DNA of 64,000 nucleotides from Dicyema japonicum (GCA_011109175.1 RDEW01000012.1:908552-972551), one strand, 5' to 3'. Shown: positions 11,434-23,720, counted from the stretch's first letter. Program-made: numbers and translations. The notes: generated by a model from the sequence alone, not told the origin.

Positions 11434-12420
11434 ATTAATTTGTTAAATTAAAATTAATTCGAAAGACCATTGTTAAACCGAAAAAAACTAAGTGATCCCG
11501 ACGAATTGGATCATGGCTTTCATCTTTGCTCGGTGTTGATCCCTTGAGCCTACACAAGCTCGGTGCGGGCGAGCACTTCCTTTTTGGCATTGGTGTCCAT
11601 TTTTGTTTTTTACGATTAATGTCTCCAAGGGCGTCGGTGATTTGATGTTTTCCCTTGTATACCATCTCTCAGTTAGTTTGAAGGCCCTTTTCTGGGTTGC
11701 GAAAATTTTCTGGATGTTCGTATAAGAGGCCAGTGGTCCCCATAAAGTACACGCAAATGAAATGCATGGTTTGATGTACTGTGAGTAGAGCGTTTTAAGT
11801 ATAGGGTGATGTCCAATTTTCCATGGACCTGTTAGGCATTTCAGAAGGTTGATTTTCTCACATTTGTTCAACACGTTGTAACATGTGCGTATCGAAAGTT
11901 AGACCCAATATTTTTTGCATTTGCTGAAAGGCAATCCTCTTCACAGTAACTTCTATTCTCCTGTTCGACAATCTTTTGTCAGAGGTATAGAGAAGTTGTA
12001 ACAGATTTTTCGGTATTGATTGACATACGATTTTCATTAAACTACTCGAGTAGTCGATCCATGTGGTGTTGTATTCTTTCCGTCGCTGTTTGGATGTTCA
12101 GATCCCGTGAGGCCAAGATGATATCGTCTGCATAAGCCAGAAGCAGGTCGTCTTCTCCATTCGGCGTCGGATTGTCAGCCGTAAATAAGTTAAATAAGAA
12201 TGGTGATAGCGGCGAACCCTGGGGTACTCCATTTGGAAATAAACGGGAGACAGAACAAATGTTTCCAATGCACACTCTACCTCTCCGTCCGCTAAGGAAG
12301 TTAGTCAGCCAGCGTTTGAGGTTTTCAGGGATATATGATTGGTAGATTTTCCATGTTAGATTTTTCCTCGGCAGAGTCGAAAGTTTTGTGGACGTCCAGT
12401 GAACATGACACAGTTTTCTG
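11434..12420 (-). pseudogene. Non-LTR retrotransposon fragment (reverse transcriptase)
   Basis: The minus strand reads LFPNGVPQGSPLSPFLFNLF, then LLLAYADDIILASRD (12275-12042), the catalytic palm, and a thumb frame at 11874-11488 with TLYSQYIKPCISFACTLW. The two parts are in different frames with a gap between. Related to 6790-7690. Confidence 0.8.
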
Positions 12421-12850
12421 GTGTATTGGCTTGCACAGAAATCCAGAGCGAATAAAGTTAGTCAGGGAGCTGAGGAAGCTGTTGTGGACCGATACTTTTT
12501 GAAGCCATGCTTCTCGTTAATCCTTTTTTTCTGGCAAGCATTCCTCCGAGTTCGCGCAAGAACTCAGCCGTCATTGGACCAACGGCTCCTGATGACTCGA
12601 CCGCAACAGGAATAAATCGGTACCGGTCTCCGAGGAAAGAATATTTCTTGATTTTTAGGTTTTCCGCAATTGAAGCAGCTGCTTCAGTGTCTGAACCGAT
12701 TTAAAAAGGTTTGTATTTGAATATGTGTCAACACAAGTTGCCTCCCAGACCAAAGATCTTCCTGATGTGTAAGGGATAAGGGTCATCATAAATTCAATTA
12801 ACGTCAAAATTTGACTTTCCAAGGTTGCGTCCGATTTATCAATTTATTAT
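12421..12850 (-). pseudogene. Non-LTR C-terminal domain fragment
   Basis: On the minus strand this reads TLIPYTSGRSLVWEATCVDTYS and then NLKIKKYSFLGDRYRF, closely matching 47552-48022. The N-terminal half of the domain is missing. Frames are broken. Confidence 0.6.
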
Positions 12851-14990
12851 CCTTGACCAACTCAATAACTAAATCCTCTGATGAAGACTACCATTATGAA
12901 AACTCTTCCGCCGATGAATGAAGTGATGTCCGCGGAAGGACGTGTAATGAAATAGAAAAGAATAAACCTACTTCTCCACCTCTCTTCTGAAGCGGAAGCC
13001 TGTAATGGACTAACGGAGGATTGATTTGGTGGCGCAAACAAATGTTCTCCCTTGGGTTTCTTCATTGTATTAATTAGTGTGACTGTGCTGGACTTACTAA
13101 AGATTGCAAGCTTGGGTTTAATAAATCCATAAAAAGTTTTTGTCCTCTTCAAGAACCTGAAACATTAGGTTACAGACCAAGAATTCCACGAATTCCATTG
13201 GTCCCTGCAGTTGTCAGCTATCATTAGGGACAAAATAACCGCGATTAATTAGGCTGGAAAAATTAACGTAATTTCCGATGTCCAAATTTCTACAATCTAC
13301 TTTAACGTACTTCATAGTCTTCCGAGTCATCGAGGACTTTCGAGTTATTTGAGACAGTTTTGTTTCCGATTAAATAGGCTTATTTATCAGATCGAACAAA
13401 ATATAATGAATATCTAGAATTTGTAGGAATTCAAAATGAATTGACGAATTTCCACAATATCTTGTGACTGATATTTGTAAGTGCTCTTTCACGTAATTGT
13501 GTTAGAACCCCCCTCATATTAAGGCATATATTCAGTCGTGTTAAATGAGACGCTTGAGATTGTTCTTGTAGAACACTGACTTGGACGATACCTTAGAGGA
13601 GGAATCCTCTCCTATCTAGCCGCCTGGTAGACATGACGATTAGTCAGGATGAAGATGGGAAGTGGTCATGTGGACTTGAAGTAACTCTTCTTATAAAAGG
13701 AGAAGGATATTTGAGTAGACACTTAATTAGTTATTATTAGTCTGGATCTAACTTTCGTCCCCCGTATAGGATTCAGAAGACATTGGATAAACGGATCCTC
13801 GGAAATAAAGAAGCATCGGATGCAAATGTTCAGGTTAGAATTCTGACTGCCACAATTTGAAGAAAATCGGGGGTAATTGAATCTATCCACAAAATATGCT
13901 CGCTTAGGGCATCCTAAGAAAACTCTTTTTTGAATCACCAGAAACTCGGGAAGCTATCCTGGCGTTGATCTGAACACCAAACGTTAAATATATCGACTCA
14001 CACAATTTAAGGACCTCCAGAATATCATTTTCAATTTGGACTTTATTAGAATTTTAATGAAAATTTAATTCCCACACTTGTAACCAGCTGAGCCCTGTGA
14101 CAGGTTTCGTTCAAAAGAGTAAGCAAATATCATGGAAGCCCACTTGTATCGTATAATAGAACAGTGTTTCTCAACCTTTTTTTCGTATCGTCTCTATGAA
14201 AAATTTCCCCCTCCCTTTTAATAACTAAAGTAATGCTAAATTAATTAGTATTTTTTATTTAAAAATGTTAATGTGACCCTTGACCTTGGTGAATGTTTAC
14301 CAGATGCTCTATATTTGGGATTCTTTATTAAGAGCTACTCTTATATCCCCTTTTAGCAGATACTTAAATAATTCCGCTTCGTACTCACCATATGGTTAGG
14401 TAAACTAAATACCTTTTCAACACAATATTGCATCAATCATTTTAACTCTTTAGTGATTTCAAAAAAGATTTAACAAATCCAAACAATTTCCTTTTGGTAA
14501 CCATCTAATTCGCTTTGCAGTGGGTATTGGATAAGCAAAAGTCAAAATACCTGCTAGTATTAGGCATTCTTACCATAAAGTTTCCCTATGACATTCAATG
14601 AGAGGATTTCTCTCAGGACACAATGAGCTTTTTGAGATCAGTTAACCTCTCTAGTCTGACCAAGGATCCCAAAATCATGTTGGACTATTCCCGAATGAAA
14701 TGACTTACAAACGATTTCCTGACTATGTTGATGACTAATCTTCATCAGGAGTTGTTCAGAGATCCGATTGGAGAGTAGAATGACCTTTGAAATATGGACT
14801 AACAGACAAATAAGAATACTGTTTAGAGTCCAAAGCATTTTTGATGAACGCGAAGAGTAGTCAAAAATCAGAGGAGGAACTCATCATCAAACCACCTCTT
14901 GGAGTTGACGACTTGGCTTTATGAGACTTGAAGGTTTATCTGAACGAAAAGAGGTTTGGAAGATGGGAAACGAGAAATCGGTAACTTTTC
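12851..14990. other. Intergenic, one dispersed repeat, no supported gene
   Basis: The part at about 12860-13150 resembles 54240-54300 and 54785-54960 (shared ACCTCTCTTC..AG.. and TTACCAAAGATTG-like segments), so it is probably a low-copy dispersed repeat. The rest contains only short frames, including a 35-codon one at 13633, without splice or domain support. Confidence 0.45.
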
Positions 14991-15175
14991 CCCCCCTTTT
15001 CACGAGAGCCATGACATGAAACACACTTATTAAAGTAAAGAGCAGTTATGATAACTAATCGTAGAAAGGGAGAACTCACGATTGCTCTTCACATCTTTTT
15101 GTTGCACGTTTCGTTCGGCAGTCAAGTATTCTCTGATGACTGGGTCACTCGTGAATCCAAAACATAAAATGAGCA
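14990..15175 (-). repeat. SINE fragment (tRNA-derived family), partial
   Basis: Matches the 3' body of the SINE at 26468 in reverse orientation: the ACACACTTATTAAAGTAAAG, ATAACTAATCGTAGAAAGG and CTGATGACTGGGTCACTCGTG blocks are shared. The tRNA-like head is missing. Confidence 0.65.
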
Positions 15176-15439
15176 TAAATAAAATAAAAATATTTAAAAA
15201 TTATCTTAACATTTAATGCCCACTCTATATTGTTTATAGTCTAGTTGTCTCTCACAGGCCTTTTGTATTGTGAAGGGAATAAATATACTAATTTCAGTTT
15301 AATTTTTTAAATGGAAAACGATTAATTTACAAAAAGAAAGATTTAAATAATTAATCCTTTTCAGATAGGCTTAGACAGAACTATTCGTGGGGTTCTTTTT
15401 GTCGGCTCGCTGGTTTACCTCTTATTTCTTCATAAAGGG

Positions 15440-15960
15440 CGCACTGAGGGATCCTACAGCTCCCTACGTTTTTATAACCACTGGTGTGTGAATCTGTCTC
15501 CGATGGCCGAGTACTTTTGGATTTTGGCTAATTCTGCTGCGTTGGCCGCAGATCTCAGAAGGAGCGAAGTCGAGAAGGTATCCACATAAAGTACATTCCA
15601 AACCAATGATTTTCCCTGTGAATATGGGAAAAGCGTCATTCCGTCTGGCCTCATGTCATCTCCATGATCTAGTCCGACAGACTCCAGTTGAGCTGCGAAG
15701 CTTGCTGCCTCGAAAATTCGCAGAATAACATTATTCAATGCGGTGTGACGAGGTGAGCGACCTTTACTCTCTTTGCAAGACAAAGGATGTAATGGTGTCG
15801 ACTGTCCCTTCAAAACTGCATCTGCGTATCTGGCAGACGTCAAGTCCCAATCGTTCTGCTATTCAAATTCTCACGCAGTCGTCGTCTATAAGAGTTCCGA
15901 AAGAAGCTCATGGAAATGCGTGGAGCCATGCATTGGTATTTCATTGTAATTAATATTTGC
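15440..15960 (-). pseudogene. Non-LTR C-terminal domain fragment
   Basis: The minus strand reads SRHTALNNVILRIFEAA-like sequence, then RPDGMTLFPYSQGKSLVWNV, YVDTFS and KIQKYSAIGDRF. It is the same domain as at 47552-48022. A stop or frameshift cuts it off from any RT. Confidence 0.65.
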
Positions 15961-17410
15961 TCTCTCGATGCCCACTCAACATCTGGTACTTCGATGACGC
16001 TGTCTTAGGAGGTCCCCGGAGATGGTCTTCCAGGAATTGGAAGTACTCATCCCCGCGTTGTCCAAGGTGGGTCTTGAATTGAATACAACGAAATGTGAAA
16101 TAACTAACTGTGGTCTTGCTGACGATGACTTTCTTCAATTGTTCCAAAATTTTACTCCTTGTTTCCTGGTGGGATTTCGATCCCTGAAAACGAATTGATT
16201 TTTCTTGGATCCTCGATCACTAGGAATGCGATGAATCATGTCCTCCTATACAAGAAACAACTCCTATGCGAATCGCTGGACAGATTACAGCTTCTTGATT
16301 CACACTCAGCACTATTCCTCATGAAAATAAGTCTTAACATTCAGAGAATCGCCTATTTACTCAGGACAGCCCCGTACTATTCTCAACTGGAGCAGCTTGA
16401 GCACTTTGATTTGTCTTTCTCAGCTCGACGGACAAATATTTAATGTCAAATTCGACGATGCTACATGGAAGAAACTACACTCCCAGTTAAATTTGGGGGT
16501 CTTGGAATTTGTCGTACTTTGGACGTCTCACTTCCTGCACATCTGCCTTCACTCACGGCCTGCGAACTTTTAATCAGGAGAATTCTACTGGGTCTTGGAA
16601 TTTGTCGTACTTTGGACGTCTCACTTCCTGCACATCTGCCTTTACTCACGGCCTGCGAACCTTTAATCAGGAGGATTCTAAACTCCCTACCCGAATTCTC
16701 AATTGACCAAGACATAATCCACGCACGAGAAGCCTGGAATGCCACCAACCTCCCCCTGCCTCCTTCAAAGACTGCCAGCGAAACCTGGACAATTTATTGT
16801 GCTGGAAATCATTTGGACTCCTACTGGAATCGGCCAATCAGCACCGATGCGCTTGTTTGCTTTCGGGGGCTTCCCCTGAGAGTGGAGCTTAGCTAAACGC
16901 TATCCCAAATAGAGCTCTGGACACCTTTTTGGATAATGAATGCGTTAGAAGTGGTATCTCTCTACGGCTGGGACTGAAAGTATGTGTACCTCACCCGTGC
17001 CGATGTGGCATCCTGATAGACTGTTATGGCCTGCACCCTCTCGCCTGCAAGAGGAGCGCTAGAAGATTTCCAAGGCACAAGGCTCTTAATGAGATTGTCA
17101 AAGGCTATGGATGCTGCTGGATACTCGGCCATTTTTGAACCGGTCGGGTTATGCAGAAGTGACGGGAAACGACTGGACGGGATTACCATATTTCCCTTTG
17201 AGGCCGGGAAACCACTTGTTTGGGAGTGACATGTACAGACACGTTCGCACCGAACAATCTTCACGAGTGCGCTTCAAGGGCCTGCTCTGCACCCGTCAGG
17301 CGGAGAAGGCCAAACTCGAAAAATACGTCGACCTTCCCGATAATGTCCAATTTGTTCCCCTTGCTATGGAGACTTCAGGATCCTACTCCCCTCTACACTA
17401 GAGTTTTATA
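15960..17410 (+). pseudogene. Non-LTR retrotransposon, 3' part: RT palm, connector and C-terminal domain
   Basis: Near 15976 a frame reads NIWYFDDAVLGG, the RT catalytic motif with FDD in place of YADD. The connector follows (about 16000-16440), then 16465-16896, then the C-terminal domain: CRCGILIDCYGLHPLACKR (about 16990-17055), a HKALNEIVK segment, a GKRLDGITIFPFEAGKPLVW block and VTCTDTF. At least four frame changes are needed, so it is inactive. A 93-bp in-frame duplication lies inside the connector. Confidence 0.75.
16498..16683 (+). repeat. 93-bp in-frame tandem duplication inside a non-LTR element
   Basis: The segment beginning CTTGGAATTTGTCGTACTTT at 16501 is repeated at 16594 with four or five differences. 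The unit is 93 bp (31 codons), so the frame is kept. Confidence 0.9.
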
Positions 17411-17735
17411 TTTTCATACATCAGAAAAAAATTTTTAACAAAAATTTTAAATTCAAAAATCGTTCTTCAGTGATAAAACCATTGATTGCATCCATCCTTG
17501 AAATCTATTCAACAAGTGAACTATCAAGTTTATGATGTTTACAACTGTCTTGACTTGTTACTCATAGTTTTCCTATTTTCACGGTTTCTAAGAATTTATG
17601 AAAGTGTCGAAATGATTCATTATATTTCACAGATATGAATTATTCTGAGAGTCATTTTTGATATATTTTTTATCTCACAAATCTTTCTTTTCTGTGCAAT
17701 AGGTCCTCTTTCTAACCATTTGGCACTGTAAGATT
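17411..17735. other. No supported feature
   Basis: AT-rich stretch between two retroelement fragments, without coding-like frame or repeat match. Confidence 0.5.
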
Positions 17736-17739
17736 TTAA

Positions 17740-19835
17740 TTTTTTAATTTATTACTCCCGGAATCACAAGAAAGAGGACAAGAGTTATCGTCTAATTAAG
17801 TGATCCTGGTGTCCATACCAGTCCATTTCCTGCGGTTAGTTTTGGAGTCCTGGATTAATCTCCACAACGGGGAAGGTTTCTTCTCGTATCTCGGGCCGGC
17901 GTCCATATTTTGTTTGATGTCCGGTCCCAGAGGATGATCAGGGGACTTTGCCATATTGAGGAAGTCACTGTGGCGTTCCGTATGGTATCCTATGATGGGG
18001 GGGGACGTTTAGTGTTCTCCATAGTAACGAAATGACGTATTTTCGACGATCTCAATAGTATTCTAGACAGTGGTTTTGTAAAACTTCCAGCTTGCTCTGT
18101 GCCGATAGTGATAAGGGGGCAATCCATGCAGCACAGGCGTACTTGGTAGAACAAATTGTGTGTTAGAAGCTCCAACGATGGGCCAGAAGATACTGGGGAA
18201 TCCGTAAAAGCTTGAGAATTCCAATTTCTTTTGAATCCTCGCGGTTACCAGGTCAAGTGATGATTGAATGAAAGGAGAGGATCCATGATGACTCCAAAGA
18301 TTGAAAGGGTTTTAATGGGGATCGAGAATCATAAAATTTTATTTTGGCGTTATTTTTTGTGATGAGGAAAACGTCGTACTTGTGACTTTCGTGGTTACTT
18401 GATATATTTAGACGGTTCTTCAAAAACCAAAGACCCACAAGGTTTAGTATCTCTTGCACGGACCGTGTCGCCTCCTCTACTCTTCGATGTTTCAGTGCAA
18501 TCACGAGATCATCCGCATACGATAAAAGAAGTGGATTTTTGGTAGTTGGGGATGGGAGCTCACTGAGGAACATATTGAATAGCGTTGGTGACAACAGTGA
18601 TCCTTGTGGCACTCCATTTGGAAGGTATCGCGGTTTTGATTTTTGGTTGTTTGCCACCACTTGGTCCATTCGACCGTTGACGAAGTTAGCCAACCATGAA
18701 TCGAGTTTAAGGTTGATCGACGTCATTAAAATTTTTGCCGTAAGTATCTTCCGGAAGCTGACTCAAAAGCTTCTCTACATCCACGAGACCACCACGTTCT
18801 CTCGTGTGGATTTGGGGTATTCAGGCCGTCCGAGATGAATTGACCAGTTTTGTTAATGAGTTGTTGTTGAGTGTCCTTCGTAGAATTCCGTGTAAAAAAG
18901 ATGGTAGAATTACGAAAGGACGGATCTTGAGAAGGACCAGTTTTTCTAACACTCGTGATAAGGTGGATACGGGCTGTGGGAGACGAGCAGTTTGCTGGAC
19001 ATTGATGGTGACCCATCGGAATAATCTTTTGCGAGCTCAGAGTATAATTTCGTTGATGTATTTGATAGCAGCGTCGATAGAGCTGAAATCCTTTATCCGG
19101 AAGGCGTGAAGCTGTAGTTCGATAAAAATATGTGAAAGCGGGCCATATTGTCTTCGAGAAGTTAATATTGGTTCTCGGAGTGTTTGTTAACTAATGTTTT
19201 TGTGGATCCTCATTAAGATTGTATTATGGTATGTAAGTCGTATATAACATCCCATGAAATAACAGCCGCAAGAGAAGGAGCGGCAAAAAAATGTCGAGTG
19301 AAGTAGAAGAGTAGTCTCGACGGGAAGGGGTGCTTATGTGTTTGTTTGGATTATTGAGAATGAACAGGTCGTCAAATGCTTCCTGATTAGCATAATAAGG
19401 CCTCCTCCATTTCCATGACTTTTGTCTCGCCTGAAAAGGAGTATCCCAAAAATCGGGGGTTAGCCGCCGTGGGTTAAGTTTCGTCTCTTGGAAAAGAGCT
19501 ATATCCACTGAATGTATGACGAGGAAGCGTTATAGTTCGACAATTTTCGTCCGGATACTATTGATGTAAACTTGCATCAGATCTGGTCCAGGATTTTCCT
19601 CGACGTCTCCACAGGAAAAAAGCAGGATCCGACACCATCCACGCCTCCATGGTTGCGAAATAGGGAGTTTGCGACTCTTTTCCAGCACTTCAAGTAAGCG
19701 ACGCCACCACGTGGGTGAGTCACTCGGGTTATTAAAATTTTGCTGACTCATCAAAAAATTCGGATTATTGATGTTCGGATTAATGGTGGGTTTACATGTG
19801 TGGTTGAAGAACATATGAGTCAATTATTGGGCCTT
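17740..19835 (-). mobile_element. Non-LTR retrotransposon with N-terminal 2A motif, endonuclease and RT (degenerate)
   Basis: Reading minus: 19823-19530 is an N-terminal frame ending in a 2A-like motif followed at once by an endonuclease start (VYINSIRTK); 19508-19224 has DIALFQETKL (EEP) but skips the middle of the domain to SRRDYSSTSLDIFL; 19016-18726 is a pre-RT piece (INKTGQFISDGLN); 18726-18253 reads YLPNGVPQGSLLSPTLFN and SYADDLVIA. The RT thumb follows to about 17990. The 3' end near 17740-17800 resembles ends at 600-660 and 940-1030 (CCCGGATCAC-type, next to a TATTA run). It is about 2.1 kb, with deletions and several frame breaks. Confidence 0.8.
19584..19610 (-). other. 2A-like ribosome-skipping motif (CGDVEENPGP)
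   Basis: The translated minus strand reads LLFSCGDVEENPGP then D. D(V/I)ExNPGP is the known 2A consensus, at which the ribosome fails to form the Gly-Pro bond and releases the upstream peptide. Here it separates a Trp- and Arg-rich N-terminal peptide of about 75 residues from the endonuclease. 2A-like sequences at the start of non-LTR ORFs are known in some other animals and trypanosomes. Confidence 0.85.
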
Positions 19836-20339
19836 GATTGACAGATTTATATTTTAGACGATTTTGTGGCATGAGTTTCCTGCCAGCTTGCTCCAATTAC
19901 GTCGATGAGGCCCTGTTTGAGATCATGGCTTTGTAATGACATAGGAACTGCATGCTTGAAAGAAAACTCTCATTCAGTCCTGTGGGCCTTAAAGAACAAC
20001 TAAGAAATTTCAGTAAACGCTATGGAAATGAAAATTATTTTGCTCACAAAATTAACCCAAATGACGTATTCCAGTATGAATTAGCATTATCCTGACATGT
20101 GTCAAGTGGTAGAAGATTTAAAACTCAGTATAACAACAAAGTAAATTTCTGAGGAATGATCTTAGCAACTAATTCGAATATTAGTTTCACGGAATTACTG
20201 TGCCTTATAATATTCAGAATATCGCTGTTGTCCACGGAGGAAACTGGAGACCAGTAGGCAGCGTATTGCCAAGACAGGTCGTTCCTAGAGATCCTCCACA
20301 TCCACGTCAACCCCTGGCTGTCCAGTGCAAGCAAAAGGA

Positions 20340-20490
20340 TGTCGACGATCGACGCCAACATCAATACCTCACTGCGGAACCGGATTGTCTGCAAGAAAGC
20401 ATGCCTTGACCCCCTTCCAACGATCAGTTATCATAACTGCTCCCCACGTGGAGCCATAAATGTTAAGACCCTCGTGAAAGTGGTGCTATT
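20340..20490 (+). repeat. SINE fragment (tRNA-derived family), partial
   Basis: Contains CTCACTGCGGAACCGGATTG, ATCAGTTATCATAACTG and GTGGAGCCATAAATG, matching the body of the SINE at 26468. The tRNA-like head and the TTA tail are missing. Confidence 0.6.
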
Positions 20491-20676
20491 AGTTTTAAAA
20501 AATACATCAAAAAATTTGAATTGACCAATAATGAATTTGCATAATTTAAGCGGCGTCAGTTATAAGCCAAATTTTAATTCAGACATGGCATTTCTGTGTC
20601 GTCTTGACGTCTTTGTGTTCGTTTCTTAGTTTTGCTGATATGTACGTTTTTAGTTTTCACTTTGAGATAGACAGAC

Positions 20677-22940
20677 ATGAATAACAAGGTTAATGTTGAG
20701 AAATTGAAATTGTTCGACGAATATTTCCGAAAAGTCCCGGGACTATGCGAAGGCCATTCTCTCGAGAAAAAAGAGTAGCAGTTTGCTCAAAATCTAGTGA
20801 CGTCTACTCTGCGGAAGATTCTGCAGATAAAGTCGACAATTTGGGTTTAAATTTAATTTGGAAAGTAGAAACACAAGTTGTGAGTTATTCCTGCGGCTTT
20901 ATTGTGGGTGGACTGTTGGAGATTCGACATGGCGCTTTCCTGGAGAATATAAGCGTCGATAAAAATTATTTCTGCTGTGATTTTGTCTTTGACGACGATC
21001 TGACGTAATTTTATTTTTATAGTTTCGAGAATTACCGACTCTGACTTGGAAAACGTGGAGATTGAATTGAGGGAAATGTTAGGGAGTAATCATCCATTTG
21101 AAGTCTCTTATATCCCCGTTCGTGTGATTTTGTCAAAATTCGTAGTTTCTGAATTTTTTATTTCAGGAAAATATTGGATTTAAAAGAAAAATCACACGAT
21201 TTTCCGACCAAGAAAATATTCAATTTTGCAGGTTGGTTGACTACCCGAGCATAGATGCGGTGATGTCTGCAACTTTGCGTCCTCAAAGACAGTCAGAAAC
21301 ACCTCGGACATAAAGGAAATAAAAATATTAAATGTATCCTCTATTTGTGATACGAAGGAAGGAATTGTGGTTGATATTCAAGACGGCAACGTCCAAGTCT
21401 TAAGGAGAGTGTCCGGTTTCGTCTTCAAGGATGCCAAGGAGGCAGAAATCTGGCGACTGAAAAGAGATCTATACTCCCATCTTGGCTATTTCCACATTGG
21501 CTATGTTATCAATTTCCAGTCATTTTAGAAGCAAGATTTGTTCATTGTTGGGGAGAATAACAATATTTCCCTCAACAGTAACGGATCGAGGATTTGGCTG
21601 TCTTTGTGTAATATCATGGAGGTACTCCATATTTTAACGTCTTGTAGGATGTGTACTCAAAAAATAAGTACCTGAAGATCATAACCCCCGCTATCTACAA
21701 TGTTCGACACTGGGAAGATAAACTGTACAGGCTGAAGAGTAAGAAGCCTTATATGGTATATTAAAGTTGAAAATCAAAGGGGACTTTGTTAGTTCATGAA
21801 AGCAGAGAAGGAAGATTTTTTTTGAAGGACACCAACTCCCTGTTTCATTGGTTGGTATTCCCGACTATTATAGTCTTTACTTTGAGGAGATAAAGCCTAC
21901 CAGCCTTCCCTTCAAGTTGATAGATTTCGGAATGCTATACGAGAACAAGTGCAAACACTCCGATATGACTTACCCCAACGATTTGACCAACTTGGATGAC
22001 GCCACGGTCTTTTGCTTGAGGGAGAATGTACGGTCCCGCTTTATTTAGATTGAAAATGAGATTCTGGATATCCTTACATTGTGTGTGAGGATTTATTCAA
22101 TGTTCGGTCTTCGGGTCATCGCCAGGATAACTTCCCAAATGCCTGATGATTCTGAAGACTCGGAGGAGTGGAACTTTACCGTCAAAGTTTTCTTAGTGAG
22201 GATTTGTAGAAAATGAAGGATGCTCTTAGCATGACGAGTATATTTTGTGATCCTCACCCTATATTTGCGGATGCATTCAATTACCCCCGAGTAAATGACA
22301 TTTAGTGACCTTAGATTGAACTGATGGCGAAGTCTGGGAGTGACTATTTGTACAAATGCGGAAAGATTGAAGTCTACTTGGATTTGACAAAACAATTCGG
22401 TTTGAATTGCAAGATGTAAATCTCTTTGGTCATTTTCATAGTGGAAGGGAAAATATTACCCCCATGGTCGTCCACCATCAGATCGTCGGGTCATTCCTTG
22501 ATTTTATGTACTTACTATGTGAGCATTATCTAGGGATCTGGTATTCCCCAGTAATGTATCTAATCCTTTAGGCCATTCTGGTTATCTGGTTGCAACTGCA
22601 TAGTTATGCCACTAAAGGAGGAGTACCTTGACTATTCGTATACAGTATATTCTCGGTTTGTAGCATTAAAGGTGTGTGAGCGCATAAAACAAGCTAATTT
22701 CAGCTGTGATTTGGTTTGTGATTTCGAGGACACCTGTAATCGAATGAATGAAGCTAAAAAGAAGTCATATTTTTTGTTGGGTAGTATTTTTGTATATTTT
22801 TAGTAATTGGTGAGAAGGAATTTGTGGGAAATAAAGTCTTTCCAATAGCCACATATACCGTTATGGGTGAATGTACCCTAGAAGATTTTATTGAGAAGAT
22901 GAGAGAGTTGAGGGACTCTAGAAATTTTATTGTTTGCTGA
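20677..22940 (+). CDS. Threonyl-tRNA-synthetase-like protein with eroded catalytic motifs
   Basis: Thirteen exons, about 650 residues, follow cytosolic ThrRS from the TGS domain through second-additional, catalytic and anticodon-binding domains. Introns: 21005-21022, 21142-21166, 21232-21254, 21505-21528, 21622-21647, 21756-21792, 22028-22048, 22181-22209, 22291-22314, 22416-22441, 22541-22571, 22781-22803. Landmarks are RCGDVCNF (family YRCGPLIDLC), LKIITPAIYN (motif 1), LIDFGMLYENK (motif 2, family LADFGVLHRNE), DDATVFC, MVVHHQIVGSF (motif 3), IWPFWLS and LLVIGEKEF. The zinc-site Cys (MNCPGH) is Ile in VGIPDY; the His of DDAHIFC is Thr; the third His remains. Motif 2 Arg and motif 3 Arg are gone, as are the editing-site histidines. 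Apparent one-base surpluses are at A4 20730-20733, A4 20789-20792, T8 21816-21823 and the first acceptor. Either a non-catalytic paralog or a decaying gene. Confidence 0.8.
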
Positions 22941-22959
22941 TTTACTCTTAATTTCGTAA

Positions 22960-23250
22960 ATTTTCTTATTTTCTTTTTAATCCCTGTTAGAGATCCCTTT
23001 GCTTGCTCTGGACCACCAGGAGTCGGGGGAATTGGAGGATCCACTCCCATCATGCCTTCTAGATGAACAGAATAATGACCACATCTTCTCTTTTCTGGGT
23101 CAACCTTTGAGTTATGCACAGCACCGAATACACCTGACTGATCGCTGGTTTTAGCCGTGACTTTCTTGTTAGTCATCTGTTTCCTTTACTCTAAGTGACG
23201 AGGGTACCCATCTTCTCCGCTAGTAGCTATGGAGCCGTTTGACTCAGACA
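22960..23250. repeat. Dispersed repeat, copy 2
   Basis: GAGATCCCTTTGCTTGCTCT and GGACCACCAGGAGT match the repeat at 8560-8600 and 26930-27010. An ORF on the minus strand crosses it but is not convincing. Confidence 0.4.
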
Positions 23251-23720
23251 CTTTTAATTGCATCGTTGTAGCATTTCCTAGTTCATGTCAAAATTGTTAA
23301 ATTATAAACTCTGGTGTATCTGCCACGAGACTATTGACCCCTCAATCTTTAGCTATGGTAGTAGTTGCCTTTGAATAAATGCTGATGAGTTGATTCCACA
23401 AGACTATCAAAACTTGGATATTCGGAGTCATTTGTAGACAATCAAATCCTCTAAAGGAGTTGAAATAAGATTTCCGAGTCTTCTAAGTAAATCGTAGTCA
23501 AAGGCTCCAGAGGCCTCCACAGTGAGAGGAACAAAATTCACATCACTGAAGGGTCAGCATACTTTTGCACTTCAACGTTTCGGCTTTCCTTGCGACTGAA
23601 GAGCCATTGCATTACTCTGAGGGAAGTTATTTGAAGCAAAGTGTCTGCACAAGTGACATCGAAAACAAAGGGCTTCTCGGTGGTTGAGTACACAGGGGAA
23701 ACCAGCTTGTCTAACGACTT
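23250..23720 (-). pseudogene. Non-LTR C-terminal domain fragment
   Basis: Minus strand reads KPFVFDVTCADTL, then a gap, ESRNVEVQKYADPS and later VEASGAFDYD-like sequence in another frame. It matches the end of the domain at 17200-17400. Confidence 0.6.

Noticed and set aside
20125-20394. 89-codon minus-strand frame with a hydrophobic patch
   Set aside because: Part overlaps a SINE fragment and the opposite strand is equally open; no homology recognised.
22754-23176. 140-codon minus-strand ORF with a Pro-rich segment
   Set aside because: It runs antisense through the last exons of the ThrRS-like gene and through a dispersed repeat; the plus-strand homology explains the open frame.
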